Of a stretch of 53,710 nucleotides of DNA, positions 38,505-47,071 are shown piece by piece. The notes below the pieces were generated by a model, which was given only the letters and a program-made list of their open reading frames with translations, had not been told where the DNA came from and did no database searches. How positions within the stretch are numbered: the stretch's first letter is position 1; each line of letters starts with the position of its first letter. Position numbers and translations under genes: made by a program. The stretch is from an uncultured Albidovulum sp. (lineage in GTDB: Bacteria; Pseudomonadota; Alphaproteobacteria; Rhodobacterales; Rhodobacteraceae): NCBI GenBank assembly GCA_913064775.1, contig CAJYAD010000025.1, forward strand, positions 1-53,710, given 5' to 3'.

Positions 38505-39742
38505 TCCACAGGCTCCTTGGTTGCGGTTGCGAGCGCCAGCATCTCGGCGCGGGTCGCGATTTTGCGGCGGCAGCGGTCGGCGCTGGCCGCGGCGGTTTCG
38601 GCGGCGTCGATCTTCTGCCAGCCCTCGTAGGTAACGATGCCCGCCCGGCCCGTCAGCACCGCGCGGCCGGGCTTCGGCGCGTCGGGCAGCACGGCGAGAT
38701 CGGCAAGGATCCGGGTCGCCAGCGCCTGAGCATCCGCCCGGTTTTCCGGGATCGTGCCGCGCGGCCCGCGTCGAAACCAGCCGGTAGCGTAAAGGCCGGG
38801 TGCGATCAGCCCTGCCCCTGCCTCGGCGGCGGACGTGATCAGCCTGTCGCGGTTCAGCGGTTCCACGCCCGCCTCGAAGCCGATCGCGGTCAGCAGGCTG
38901 TCGGCGACGATCGTTTCTTCCCCGCTTGGTCCAGAGAAGCGGACCGCCTCGACCCGCCCGTCACCTTCGGCCGCGATGGGTGTCAGGCCGAAGCGGAAGG
39001 TGATGTGCGTCGAGCCGCCCTGCGTCGCTGACAGCCCGGCCAGCGCCTCGATCTTCTTGGCCCCTTCCGGGTCCGTGGTTTCGCCCGCGTCCACGACCTC
39101 GATCGTGACGCCGGAAAGCTTGCCGAGTTCCTTCACCATCACCGCGTCGAACTTAGCCGCCGCAGCGGGTGAACGCCCGACAATGGTGATGTCTTCGATC
39201 TCCTGCGTGGCGAGCCAGTCGGTTGCCGCCAGCCCGAGGTCGGACCCGGCCAGTTCGTCCGGCGACTTCGCCAGCAGGCGCAGCAGGTCGATCGCCACGT
39301 TCCCGTTGCCCATGAGCACGACGCGGCGGCCAAGATCGGGCAAGGCATCGGCGTCGGGGTGATCGTAAAGCGCGCGGGTCAGCGCGCCCGCACGGACGAC
39401 GCCGGGCAGGTCCTCGCCCGGGATGCCCAACGCGCGGTCGGCAGACAACCCCGCCGCCAGCACCACCGCGTCGTAATTCGCCCTCAATTCATCCAGCAGC
39501 GGCCCGTCCACGGCGAGATTGCCGAAGAACTGCGCCCCCTGCCGTTCGAACAGCCGCGCGAACTGACGGATCACCGCCTTGGTGCCTTGGTGATCGGGGG
39601 CCACGCCATAACGCACCAGCCCATAGGGCACCGGCAGCCGGTCGATCAGGTCCACTGCCAGGTCTGGCTCGGCCTTCAACAGCGCCTGGGCAAGGTAGCA
39701 GCCCGACGGCCCCGCGCCGACGATGGCGACAGCGCGGCTCAT
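38501..39742 (-). CDS. Adrenodoxin-reductase-type ferredoxin/flavodoxin NADP reductase
   Basis: 413-aa FAD/NADPH enzyme of the glutathione-reductase fold (FprA/adrenodoxin reductase group, not plant-type FNR). Motifs: FAD-binding VAIVGAGPSGCYLAQALL; IDRLPVPYGLVRYGVAPDHQ; NADP-binding VVLMGNGNVAIDLLRLL; and C-terminal GWFRRGPRGTIPENRADA. The start overlaps the aldehyde dehydrogenase stop by 4 nt (ATGA), and its stop overlaps the flavodoxin start. It probably passes NADPH electrons to the flavodoxin. Confidence 0.92.
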   Translation of the reverse strand: MSRAVAIVGAGPSGCYLAQALLKAEPDLAVDLIDRLPVPYGLVRYGVAPDHQGTKAVIRQFARLFERQGAQFFGNLAVDGPLLDELRANYDAVVLAAGLSADRALGIPGEDLPGVVRAGALTRALYDHPDADALPDLGRRVVLMGNGNVAIDLLRLLAKSPDELAGSDLGLAATDWLATQEIEDITIVGRSPAAAAKFDAVMVKELGKLSGVTIEVVDAGETTDPEGAKKIEALAGLSATQGGSTHITFRFGLTPIAAEGDGRVEAVRFSGPSGEETIVADSLLTAIGFEAGVEPLNRDRLITSAAEAGAGLIAPGLYATGWFRRGPRGTIPENRADAQALATRILADLAVLPDAPKPGRAVLTGRAGIVTYEGWQKIDAAETAAASADRCRRKIATRAEMLALATATKEPVE

Positions 39743-41259
39743 GACGCCACCTGCGCGGCGGCCCACGGCAGGGGCGCGCCGGTCAGATCGACGTAGAAGG
39801 ATTTCTGCGCCATGTAGGCATGGATGCCCTCGCGGCCCTTCTCGCGGCCGGTGCCGCTGTCCTTCTCACCGCCGAAAGGGGTCGAGATCGAGAACTGCTT
39901 GTAGATGTTGACCCAGACCGTGCCGGTGGTGATCGCCCGGCCGATGCGCCAGCTTTTCGGGAAGTCGCGGGTCCAGATCCCGCAGGCGAGGCCATAGGCG
40001 TTGTCGTTGGCTTGGGCGATCAGATCTTCTTCGCCGTCAAAGGGCAGGACAACCAGCACCGGGCCGAAGACCTCTTCGCGACAGATCTGCGCATCGTTGG
40101 TGACGCCTGCAAGAATCGTCGGCAGGTAGTAGGCGCCGCCCTCGTAGTCCGCGCCCTCCGGCGCCGTGCCGCCGCAGAGAACCTTCGCCCCCGCGGCCAC
40201 AGCATCGGAAACCATGCGGGCCACTCCGTCGCGGTGGCTGGGGTGAACCAGCGGCGCGACCTGCGTCTCAGAGGCGTGCGGATGGCCGACCTTCAGCGCC
40301 TTGGTCGCCGCGACCAGACGCGTGACGAAAGCGTCGTAGATCGACCGCTCGACGAAGAGGCGAGAGCCCGCAATGCAGCTTTGCCCGGTGGACGAGAAGA
40401 TGCCGTAAAGGACGCCGGCCAGCGCCTGCTCGATGTCGGCATCAGCGAAGACGATGGTGGGCGACTTGCCGCCCAGTTCGAGCGACACCGGCATTAGCTT
40501 TTCCGCCGCCTGTCGTGCCAGCATCCGCCCCGTCTCCGTTCCGCCGGTGAAGCTCACCTTGGCAATGTCGGGATGCTCGACCAGCAGGTTACCGATCTCA
40601 CGCCCCGCACCGGGCAGGACCGAGAAGAGCCCCTTGGGCAGCCCGCTCTCCTCAACGATCCGTGCCAGCTCAAGGCTGACCAGCGGCGACCACGACGCCG
40701 GTTTGAGAAGCACCGCGTTCCCGGCCGCCAGCGCCGGCGCCACCTTCTGCGCATCGGAGGCGATCGGCGAATTCCACGGCGTGATCGCCGCGATCAGGCC
40801 GAGGGGCTCGTAGACCGACATCGTCAGCGCGTCGCCGCGGCGTGCGGTCAGCGCGTCGTCGGTGGTCTCCAGCGCCGCGGCGAAGTAGCGGAAGGTTCCC
40901 GCCGCCGAGGCCGCCAGCGCACGGGTCTCGCGCAGGGTCTTGCCGGTGTCGCGGGTCTGGATGCGGGCGATGCGCTCGGCGTTTGCCTCGATCCCGTCGG
41001 CGATCCGGTGGAGGTGGCGGGCACGCTCGTGCGGTTTCAGCCCGCACCAAGCGGGATCCGCCTGCGCCGCCTTGGCGCGTTCGATGGCACGCAGCCCGTC
41101 CTCTCGCGAGGCGCCTTTCAGCACCCGGTTCACCGATCCGTCGGCAGGGAAGATCGAGGTGATCTCAGCCCCCGTCCCTTCTTCCCAGACGCCGCCGACG
41201 AACAACCGTCCGTCCGGCAGTTCGATGTCCACAGAGTCGATCTTGGGCATCTCGGTCAT
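39739..41259 (-). CDS. NAD(P)-dependent aldehyde dehydrogenase
   Basis: 506-aa ALDH. Catalytic C295 lies in SSTGQSCIAGSR, general base E261 in LELGGKSP, cofactor-binding ITPWNSPIASDAQK is at about 159-172, and SFTGGTETGRML is present. It resembles semialdehyde and betaine-type dehydrogenases. It follows the ThDP enzyme and aspartate-dehydrogenase-like gene (11-nt gap), so it may oxidise the aldehyde released by decarboxylation of a 2-oxo acid in the pathway. Confidence 0.92.
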   Translation of the reverse strand: MTEMPKIDSVDIELPDGRLFVGGVWEEGTGAEITSIFPADGSVNRVLKGASREDGLRAIERAKAAQADPAWCGLKPHERARHLHRIADGIEANAERIARIQTRDTGKTLRETRALAASAAGTFRYFAAALETTDDALTARRGDALTMSVYEPLGLIAAITPWNSPIASDAQKVAPALAAGNAVLLKPASWSPLVSLELARIVEESGLPKGLFSVLPGAGREIGNLLVEHPDIAKVSFTGGTETGRMLARQAAEKLMPVSLELGGKSPTIVFADADIEQALAGVLYGIFSSTGQSCIAGSRLFVERSIYDAFVTRLVAATKALKVGHPHASETQVAPLVHPSHRDGVARMVSDAVAAGAKVLCGGTAPEGADYEGGAYYLPTILAGVTNDAQICREEVFGPVLVVLPFDGEEDLIAQANDNAYGLACGIWTRDFPKSWRIGRAITTGTVWVNIYKQFSISTPFGGEKDSGTGREKGREGIHAYMAQKSFYVDLTGAPLPWAAAQVAS

Positions 41260-41270
41260 CCTTTCCTCCC

Positions 41271-42092
41271 TCAGACGGCCACCGGGCCGATACGGTTGCG
41301 GATTTCGCGCAGCACGCTCCAGACCGTGGTGACCGAGGTTTTCGCATTCCCGGCCGAGGCCTGGTTCTCGATCCGGATCGAGTAGCGGGCGAGCGGCGAC
41401 TCCACGGAATACTCATGGCTGTTGCCGGTCGCTTCAGGGTCGGCCACCAGTTCAACCTGCGTCTCCTCGAACCCGGCCCCGGCCAGCGCCAGCGTCGCCG
41501 CGACGTTCGCGTTCTTCGGATAGTCCGTCGCCGCTTGCCGCGCGTTGCCGGTGAAGAACACCGTGCGTTCGCCGAGGCCGGGCAGGTCGAGCAGGCCCTC
41601 CGCCGGGGTGCCGGTCCAGGCCTTCGGGGGCTTGGTGCCGCGGTAGCGAACGATCAGCCCCCCCGCCACACCCAGCGCGGACAGCAAATCGATGCCGCCT
41701 ACGGCACCGGCCGGCAGGATCAGCCGCGCGCCGCCCTCGGCAGCGGCGTTCCGGACCGAGGACTCAAGCGCGGCATCGGCCAGCGCGCCGATCGAGACGA
41801 TCACCACGTCCATGCCTGCGCGCAGCACCGGCGGCACATGGGCCGTCACCGCCGCATGGCCCGCGCATTCGATCACGAGATCGGGCTGGGCGGACAGAAG
41901 CCCCTCCGCCCCGGTTACTACTCCGCAGTCCTTAGCCACATCCGCGAAGTCGGCACCAAGGCGTGTGCGGGTCTCATCAGCGAACTCGGGCAAAGTCAGG
42001 ACGGTCAGGTCCTCGACTGACAGCCCGGTCTGCCGCATCAGACCGAGAAGCGTTGTCGCGATGTTGCCGAAACCTATCAGTCCAAGGCGCAT
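41271..42092 (-). CDS. Aspartate-dehydrogenase-like (DUF108/NadX) protein
   Basis: 273 aa. An N-terminal Rossmann fold (LGLIGFGNIATTLLGLM, VIECAGHAAVTAHVPPVL) precedes a C-terminal DUF108 domain (PAGAVGGIDLLSALGVAGGL, PKNANVAATLALAGAGFEET). NadX enzymes oxidise L-aspartate to iminosuccinate. No nadA or nadC is next to it, so in this operon it may act on another amino acid or imine. 4 nt after the ThDP gene. ATG at 42092 fits the family start. Confidence 0.85.
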   Translation of the reverse strand: MRLGLIGFGNIATTLLGLMRQTGLSVEDLTVLTLPEFADETRTRLGADFADVAKDCGVVTGAEGLLSAQPDLVIECAGHAAVTAHVPPVLRAGMDVVIVSIGALADAALESSVRNAAAEGGARLILPAGAVGGIDLLSALGVAGGLIVRYRGTKPPKAWTGTPAEGLLDLPGLGERTVFFTGNARQAATDYPKNANVAATLALAGAGFEETQVELVADPEATGNSHEYSVESPLARYSIRIENQASAGNAKTSVTTVWSVLREIRNRIGPVAV

Positions 42093-42096
42093 CGGC

Positions 42097-43770
42097 TTAC
42101 TCCTTGTTCCCCGCGGCGCCCGCTGGAGGGCCCGCGAACGCCTGCGCGAATGGACCAATCGCGCACATGTCGACCTCGATCACCTGCGGGCCCTCGGCCG
42201 CCATCGCTGCGTCGAAGGCTGCGGCGAACTCCTCGACCGCGGACACCTTGCGATGCGGCATTCCGATCGAGGCGCAGAAGGTGGCGAACTCGGGCACGGC
42301 GACTTTGGAGTAGTGACGGCGCGACCCGTATTGCGCGTCCTGGATGTTCTCGATCACCCCATAGGCCTGGTCGTTCATCAGCACGTAGACAAGCGGCGCG
42401 CCCTCGTCGACAGCAGTGATCATCTCGGCCAGCCCCAGCATGGTGCCACCGTCACCCAGCAGGGTCACCGCCTTGGGGCCGTCCGAGGCCAGCGCAGCAC
42501 CGACACCCATCGCGACGCCCTGCCCGATCCCACCGCCCAGCGCATGGACGCCGAGCCGGGGGCCGGCGACCCGGACGTAGCGGTTGCCGAAGGTCGAGTT
42601 CGAGATCGTGACGTCGCGCACCCACGGATGGGCGCCTGCCGCCACCCGCTCGCTCAACGCGTCGGCGACAATCTTATAGGGGCCCAGCACGTCGCGCAGC
42701 TTGCCCTCGGCCTGCGCCCGCGCGGTAGCAACGTCAAAAGCGAGGTTCGGATCGGCTGCCAGTTGGACGGGCAGTCGGTCGAGCAGGCGACGCAGCGTAT
42801 CAGCAGCGTCACCATGGGCGAAGACATCGACCGGATAGTTGCGTCCGCCCTGCGAGGCGTCCGCGTCGATCTGGATCAGGGTCGCGGGCAGTTCCATCTT
42901 GTTGTTGCGGGTCTCGTTCCCGCGCAGGCGCGAGCCGACGACCAGCATCAGATCGCATCCGGCGAACAACTCTGCTGCCTCGGGCACCATGTTGAAGGCG
43001 CCGAGGTTTGCTGGGATGTCCTCGGCCACCACTGCGCGGCCGTTGGTCGAGGTGACGACGCCGAAGCCGCGGCGCACCAGTTCGGTGGCCTCGGCCGAGG
43101 CGCCCCGCGCCCCGCCGCCCAGCCACAGCAGCGGACGTTTCGCCTTGGCGACCAGCGCGGCGATCTCGTCGATTACGGCGTCCGGGGCGGTGGGGGCCAC
43201 GCGCACCGGCGGGTGAACCCGCGCCGGGATGCGCATGTCGCTGCGCTGCACGTCGACCGGGATTTCAAGGCTGACCGGTCCTGTCGGCGCCGAGATCGCG
43301 GCAGAGGCCGCGGCGGCCAGCGTGCCCAGCGCGCCGTTCGCGTCCCACATGCGGAACACTTGTTTCGAGACGCCGCGCAGCATCTCGGGCTGTTTCGGCA
43401 CGTCATGGATCGGGGCGCGGTCGCGATCCGCAAGGTTGGTGTCGACCTGGCTGGTGATGTGCAGGACCGGGGTCCCGGCGGTCAGGGCCTCTGCCTGCGC
43501 GCCCGCCGCATTGCCCGCCGCGGTGCCGGTCGAGGTGAAGCAGACGCCAAGTCCTCCGGTCACGCGCGCATAGGCATCAGCCATGTTCATCGCCCCTGCC
43601 TCGCCGCGCGCCGGAACGAAGCGGATGCGCCCTTGCCGCGCGATTGCGTCGAGGATCGGCATGTTGTGGATCGAGATTACCCCGAAGACGGTGGTGACAC
43701 CGATCTCGGCCAGGTAATGCGCGATGAAATCGCCGACGGTTCCGGTTTTCATTTTCGTCTCCAGCTTCAT
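42097..43770 (-). CDS. Thiamine-diphosphate-dependent decarboxylase/synthase-like enzyme
   Basis: 557-aa ThDP enzyme of the acetolactate synthase/benzoylformate decarboxylase superfamily. Catalytic Glu57 lies in FVPARGEAGAMNMADAYARV. The central domain has RPLLWLGGGARG. The ThDP/Mg motif GDGG (439-442) is followed after about 25 residues by NDQ (466-468). The substrate is presumably a 2-oxo acid arising from ring cleavage. The start was taken as ATG 43770. An ATG six codons later is also possible. Confidence 0.88.
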   Translation of the reverse strand: MKLETKMKTGTVGDFIAHYLAEIGVTTVFGVISIHNMPILDAIARQGRIRFVPARGEAGAMNMADAYARVTGGLGVCFTSTGTAAGNAAGAQAEALTAGTPVLHITSQVDTNLADRDRAPIHDVPKQPEMLRGVSKQVFRMWDANGALGTLAAAASAAISAPTGPVSLEIPVDVQRSDMRIPARVHPPVRVAPTAPDAVIDEIAALVAKAKRPLLWLGGGARGASAEATELVRRGFGVVTSTNGRAVVAEDIPANLGAFNMVPEAAELFAGCDLMLVVGSRLRGNETRNNKMELPATLIQIDADASQGGRNYPVDVFAHGDAADTLRRLLDRLPVQLAADPNLAFDVATARAQAEGKLRDVLGPYKIVADALSERVAAGAHPWVRDVTISNSTFGNRYVRVAGPRLGVHALGGGIGQGVAMGVGAALASDGPKAVTLLGDGGTMLGLAEMITAVDEGAPLVYVLMNDQAYGVIENIQDAQYGSRRHYSKVAVPEFATFCASIGMPHRKVSAVEEFAAAFDAAMAAEGPQVIEVDMCAIGPFAQAFAGPPAGAAGNKE

Positions 43771-43780
43771 GCCGGCCCCC

Positions 43781-44569
43781 TCAGATATGACGTGACAGGC
43801 CGCCCGAAACCTCGAGCCGGGCGCCTGTGATGTAGCTTGCGGCCCGCGAGCCGAGGAAGGCGACGGCAGCCGCCGCCTCTGCCGGATCGCCGAGGCGGCC
43901 CAGCGGAATGCCCTTGCGCGCGGCGAGCGCGCCATACCATTCCTCGCGGCTGACGCTCTGGTCCTCGCGCTCGGCGAAGCGCCGAGTCCACTGGCCAGAG
44001 CCGACCATGCCGATCAGGATCGAGTTCACCCGCACCTCGGGGGCGAGTTCCACGCTCAGCGACTTCACCAGGTTCTGCACCCCGGCCCGCGCCGAGGAGG
44101 TGCATACCATGTGCGGTTCCGGCTGGTAGGCGAGCAGCGAATTGACGGTGACGATTGAGCCCTGCGCGGCCTTCAGCATCGGCAGGAAGGCACGGATCGG
44201 GTAGATCTGACTGAACAGCTTCAGTTCGTATTCCGCGCGCCAGTCGTCGTCAGTCGTGTCGGCGAAGGTAGATTGACGCCCCTGCCCCGCGTTGTTCACC
44301 AACAGGTCACATTGGCCGAAAGTCGCCTCGACATCTTTGGCGAAGGCATTCACGGCCTCGGCATCCAGCACCGAAAGGGCACGGGTCAGGACATTCTCCT
44401 CGCCGAAATCGCGGGCCATGACGGCGGCCGCGTTCTCCAGCCGACCCTCGTTGCGGGCGCAGAAGGCGACCTTGGCGCCCGAGGCCAGAAGGGTGCGGAC
44501 GCATTCCAGCCCGATCCCCGACGATCCCCCGGTTACCACCGCCACGCGGCCCTCGTATCCGTAATGCAT
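43781..44569 (-). CDS. SDR-family protein with altered catalytic motif
   Basis: 262 aa, classical short-chain dehydrogenase fold. The cofactor motif TGGSSGIG (13-20), NNAG (92-95) and the S144 region (TVNSLLAYQP) are normal. Where YxxxK is expected there is T157-SSA-R161 (CTSSARAGVQNLVKSL), so both the catalytic Tyr and Lys are replaced. It starts by TGATG overlap with the dioxygenase gene. Either the enzyme uses other residues, or it has become non-catalytic or isomerase-like. Confidence 0.88.
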   Translation of the reverse strand: MHYGYEGRVAVVTGGSSGIGLECVRTLLASGAKVAFCARNEGRLENAAAVMARDFGEENVLTRALSVLDAEAVNAFAKDVEATFGQCDLLVNNAGQGRQSTFADTTDDDWRAEYELKLFSQIYPIRAFLPMLKAAQGSIVTVNSLLAYQPEPHMVCTSSARAGVQNLVKSLSVELAPEVRVNSILIGMVGSGQWTRRFAEREDQSVSREEWYGALAARKGIPLGRLGDPAEAAAAVAFLGSRAASYITGARLEVSGGLSRHI

Positions 44570-45492
44570 CACTTGCCCCCCTCTGCGCGCAGTTCGGGCC
44601 AGCCCGGATCGGGGCGCCCCTGCATCACCGCGCGCTGCGCCGGCGTCGGCGGCCCGGCGGTCATCCACTGGTCCATCTTCTCGGGCACATCACGCGGCCA
44701 GACCTGGGCCTCGTGTTGCGCCTCGTCGATCTGCTGCAGCTCAGTCGTAAACTCGATCACGAAGCCCGAGGGCGAGACGAAATAGGCGAACGGGTTGTCG
44801 CCCGGCCCGTGGCGGCCCGGCCCCCAGCTGGGGACATGGCCCTTCTGCTTCATCCGGCCGATGGCGCGCATGAACTCGTTGATCGTCGGCACCTCGAAAG
44901 CTACGTGGTTCACCGAAGGGTAATGCGCCCGCACCAGCGCGATCGAATGGTGGTTCGAGTTGCAGCGCAGGAAGACCATCTGGTCGGCCGAGTAGTCCGA
45001 GACCCGGAAGCCGAGCACGTCGGCATACCATTCCTGAACCCCCTCCATGTCGGGGGTATTGAGAACTACATGGCTGACTTTGCGCGGCATCGCCCAATCG
45101 CTGCGGTCATCGAGCTCACGGGCCTCAGTGCGAAAACGCAAGCGGCGGTTGTCGGGGTCGAGGATCTCGAAGCCGTAGCCGCCCGCCCAGTCGTCGAATT
45201 CCGCCGGCGCGCCGAGGACACAAGCGCCCTTGGCCGTGACCTGCGCGTGCAGCGCGTCCATCTCGGCCCGGTCGGGCATAGAGAAATGGACGTAGTCGAT
45301 CCCGAAGACCAGCCCTTCGGTGAGGCCGTAGAGGAACGCCTCGGTCCCGGTGCCGCGCAAGTAGGCGGTGCCGTCCTCGCGATGGGCGAGGCTGAGGCCC
45401 CACATATCCTCGTAGAAGGGCAGCGTCTGGGTCAGGCCGGGGCCGCGCATCATGATGCCCCTCAGGCCGCCCACGCGCACTTGCTCTGCCAT
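44569..45492 (-). CDS. Two-domain extradiol ring-cleavage dioxygenase (VOC)
   Basis: 307-aa type I extradiol dioxygenase with two vicinal-oxygen-chelate modules. The N-terminal module (about 8-120) lacks metal ligands. The C-terminal module has H141, H196 and E247 (KVSHVVLNT, SVNHVAFEV, GFVIEFTTE), the Fe(II) triad of the BphC/catechol 2,3-dioxygenase group. It would meta-cleave a catechol or dihydroxylated ring generated by the upstream Rieske enzyme and dehydrogenase. 20 nt after the hydrolase gene in the same operon. Confidence 0.93.
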   Translation of the reverse strand: MAEQVRVGGLRGIMMRGPGLTQTLPFYEDMWGLSLAHREDGTAYLRGTGTEAFLYGLTEGLVFGIDYVHFSMPDRAEMDALHAQVTAKGACVLGAPAEFDDWAGGYGFEILDPDNRRLRFRTEARELDDRSDWAMPRKVSHVVLNTPDMEGVQEWYADVLGFRVSDYSADQMVFLRCNSNHHSIALVRAHYPSVNHVAFEVPTINEFMRAIGRMKQKGHVPSWGPGRHGPGDNPFAYFVSPSGFVIEFTTELQQIDEAQHEAQVWPRDVPEKMDQWMTAGPPTPAQRAVMQGRPDPGWPELRAEGGK

Positions 45493-45512
45493 GATCTCCT
45501 CCTTATCCCGCT

Positions 45513-46322
45513 TCAGCGGGCGGTTTCCTGCAGCGCCTCAAGAGCGGCGGCAAAGCCGGCGGGCGCCTGTTGATAAAGGGCGTGCCCTGCCTCGGGCACG
45601 ATGGTCAGGCTGCCGCGGGCCTCGGGGCGCAGGGCCTCGTAGACGCGCTCGGCCCCGTCGGGAGGCGTCACAAGGTCCTCGGCGCCGACGATCACGTCGG
45701 TGGGCACGAAGAGGCGGCGTGCATCGTCGATCAGCCGGCCAGACGCCAGCATCCTCGCCGCCGCGCCATAGCCCGGACTTTTCACCTGGCCCATCGCAAT
45801 CTCCACCCGGGCAACAAGCTCGGGGTGAGCATCGGGAAGATGGACGAGCCTGGCTGCGCGGGCCGCGGCGAACGCGGACCCGCCCAGCCGCTCGAGGTCG
45901 TCGATCCGGGCGCGGGCCGCGGGGCTGAGGACGCCGCGGGCCATGCCGTGCCCCAGCGCTGGCGAGGCAAGCAGCAGCCGCGCCACCCGGTCGCGATGCG
46001 CTGCGGCATAGGCCGCCCCGATCAGTGTGCCAAGGGAGTGGCCCGCCAGCAGCACCCGTTCGAGTTTCAGGGCGGTCAGCATTCGGTGCAGCGCCCCGGC
46101 ATAGTCGAAGGCCAGCGGCCATTCGGCCGCGAGCGGCGTTGAGTTGCCGTAACCCGGCGCGTTCCAGGCGATCACCCGCCAGTCCGCGGGTAGTTCAGGG
46201 AGGAGCGTCCGGAACGATCCCGCGTTCGACCCGATCCCGTGCAGGAGCACCAGAACCGGCCCCCCTTTGCCCGAGCGTTCGAGATACTCGATCCCGTCGA
46301 CGATATGTTCGGTGACCGTCAT
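45513..46322 (-). CDS. Alpha/beta hydrolase, putative meta-cleavage-product hydrolase
   Basis: 269 aa. Oxyanion HG in LVLLHGIGSNAGSF, nucleophile S96 in AGHSLGTL, acid Asp in VIVGAEDLVTPP (about 219) and H247 in PEAGHALY give a complete triad. Its place between a dehydrogenase and an extradiol dioxygenase matches C-C bond hydrolases (BphD/MhpC type) that split the vinylogous 1,5-diketone after ring opening. Starts 8 nt after the SDR stop. Confidence 0.92.
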   Translation of the reverse strand: MTVTEHIVDGIEYLERSGKGGPVLVLLHGIGSNAGSFRTLLPELPADWRVIAWNAPGYGNSTPLAAEWPLAFDYAGALHRMLTALKLERVLLAGHSLGTLIGAAYAAAHRDRVARLLLASPALGHGMARGVLSPAARARIDDLERLGGSAFAAARAARLVHLPDAHPELVARVEIAMGQVKSPGYGAAARMLASGRLIDDARRLFVPTDVIVGAEDLVTPPDGAERVYEALRPEARGSLTIVPEAGHALYQQAPAGFAAALEALQETAR

Positions 46323-46330
46323 CTTGACCC

Positions 46331-47071
46331 TCAGTTGAAGACGAAGCCGTTGTTGACGGGCAGAACCTGCCCGGTCAGCGTCAGCGCGCCTTCGGAGAGA
46401 AGGAACGCGATGGTATCGGTGATCTCGCCGGGGTGCTGTGGCCCAGGAACGGCGCGGCCCTCGGCATAGTGGCGGTGACGGGCCTCGGGGACGTAATCGG
46501 TGCTTTCGGTCGTCAGAATACCCGGCGCGACCGCCGTCACACCCACCCGGTCAGGCCCCAGTTCGCGTGCCAGAGAGCGGGTCATCGCGATCGCAGCCCC
46601 CTTGGAGGCGACGTAGGACAGCAGGTTCGGCGCACCCCAGAGCGCGGTGTCGGAGGCCACGTTCACCACGCGGCCCGAACCCGAGACACGCAGCATCGGC
46701 GCCGCGGCGCGGGTCATCAGCCAAGTGCCGCGCACGTTGACGCGCTGAACGAGGTCCCAACTGTCGATCTCGATATCCTCGAAGCCGATGCCCCCGATGC
46801 CGGTGGCGATCGCGCCATTGTTGACCAGCCCGTGCAACGCGCCGCCGGTTTCCGCCGCGACCGCCTCGCCCAGCTCGGTGATCGAGGCGGGATCGCCCAG
46901 ATCTACGCGGTGGAAGCTGGCGCCCAGCGCCTCGGCGGTGGAGCGGCCCGTATCCTCGGCGATATCGGCAAGGATCAGGCGCGCACCGTGCCCGGCGAGG
47001 CCGCGGGCGATTTCCGCCCCGAGGCCCCGCGCGGCGCCGGTCACCAGGATATGGCGGCCCTTCAGCATCAT
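46331..47071 (-). CDS. SDR dehydrogenase, putative cis-diol dehydrogenase
   Basis: 246-aa classical SDR. TGAARGLG (11-18), NNGA, Ser in NVASDTALWG, and YVASK (complete YxxxK) are all present. Located 4 nt overlapping the Rieske oxygenase gene (ATGA), the usual position of a cis-dihydrodiol dehydrogenase that re-aromatises the Rieske product. The role is inferred from neighbours, since sequence gives only the fold. Confidence 0.9.
   Translation of the reverse strand: MMLKGRHILVTGAARGLGAEIARGLAGHGARLILADIAEDTGRSTAEALGASFHRVDLGDPASITELGEAVAAETGGALHGLVNNGAIATGIGGIGFEDIEIDSWDLVQRVNVRGTWLMTRAAAPMLRVSGSGRVVNVASDTALWGAPNLLSYVASKGAAIAMTRSLARELGPDRVGVTAVAPGILTTESTDYVPEARHRHYAEGRAVPGPQHPGEITDTIAFLLSEGALTLTGQVLPVNNGFVFN

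Noticed and set aside
41692-43830. 712-codon plus-strand frame over the ThDP and DUF108 genes
   Set aside because: Shadow of two well-supported minus-strand genes with intact catalytic motifs.
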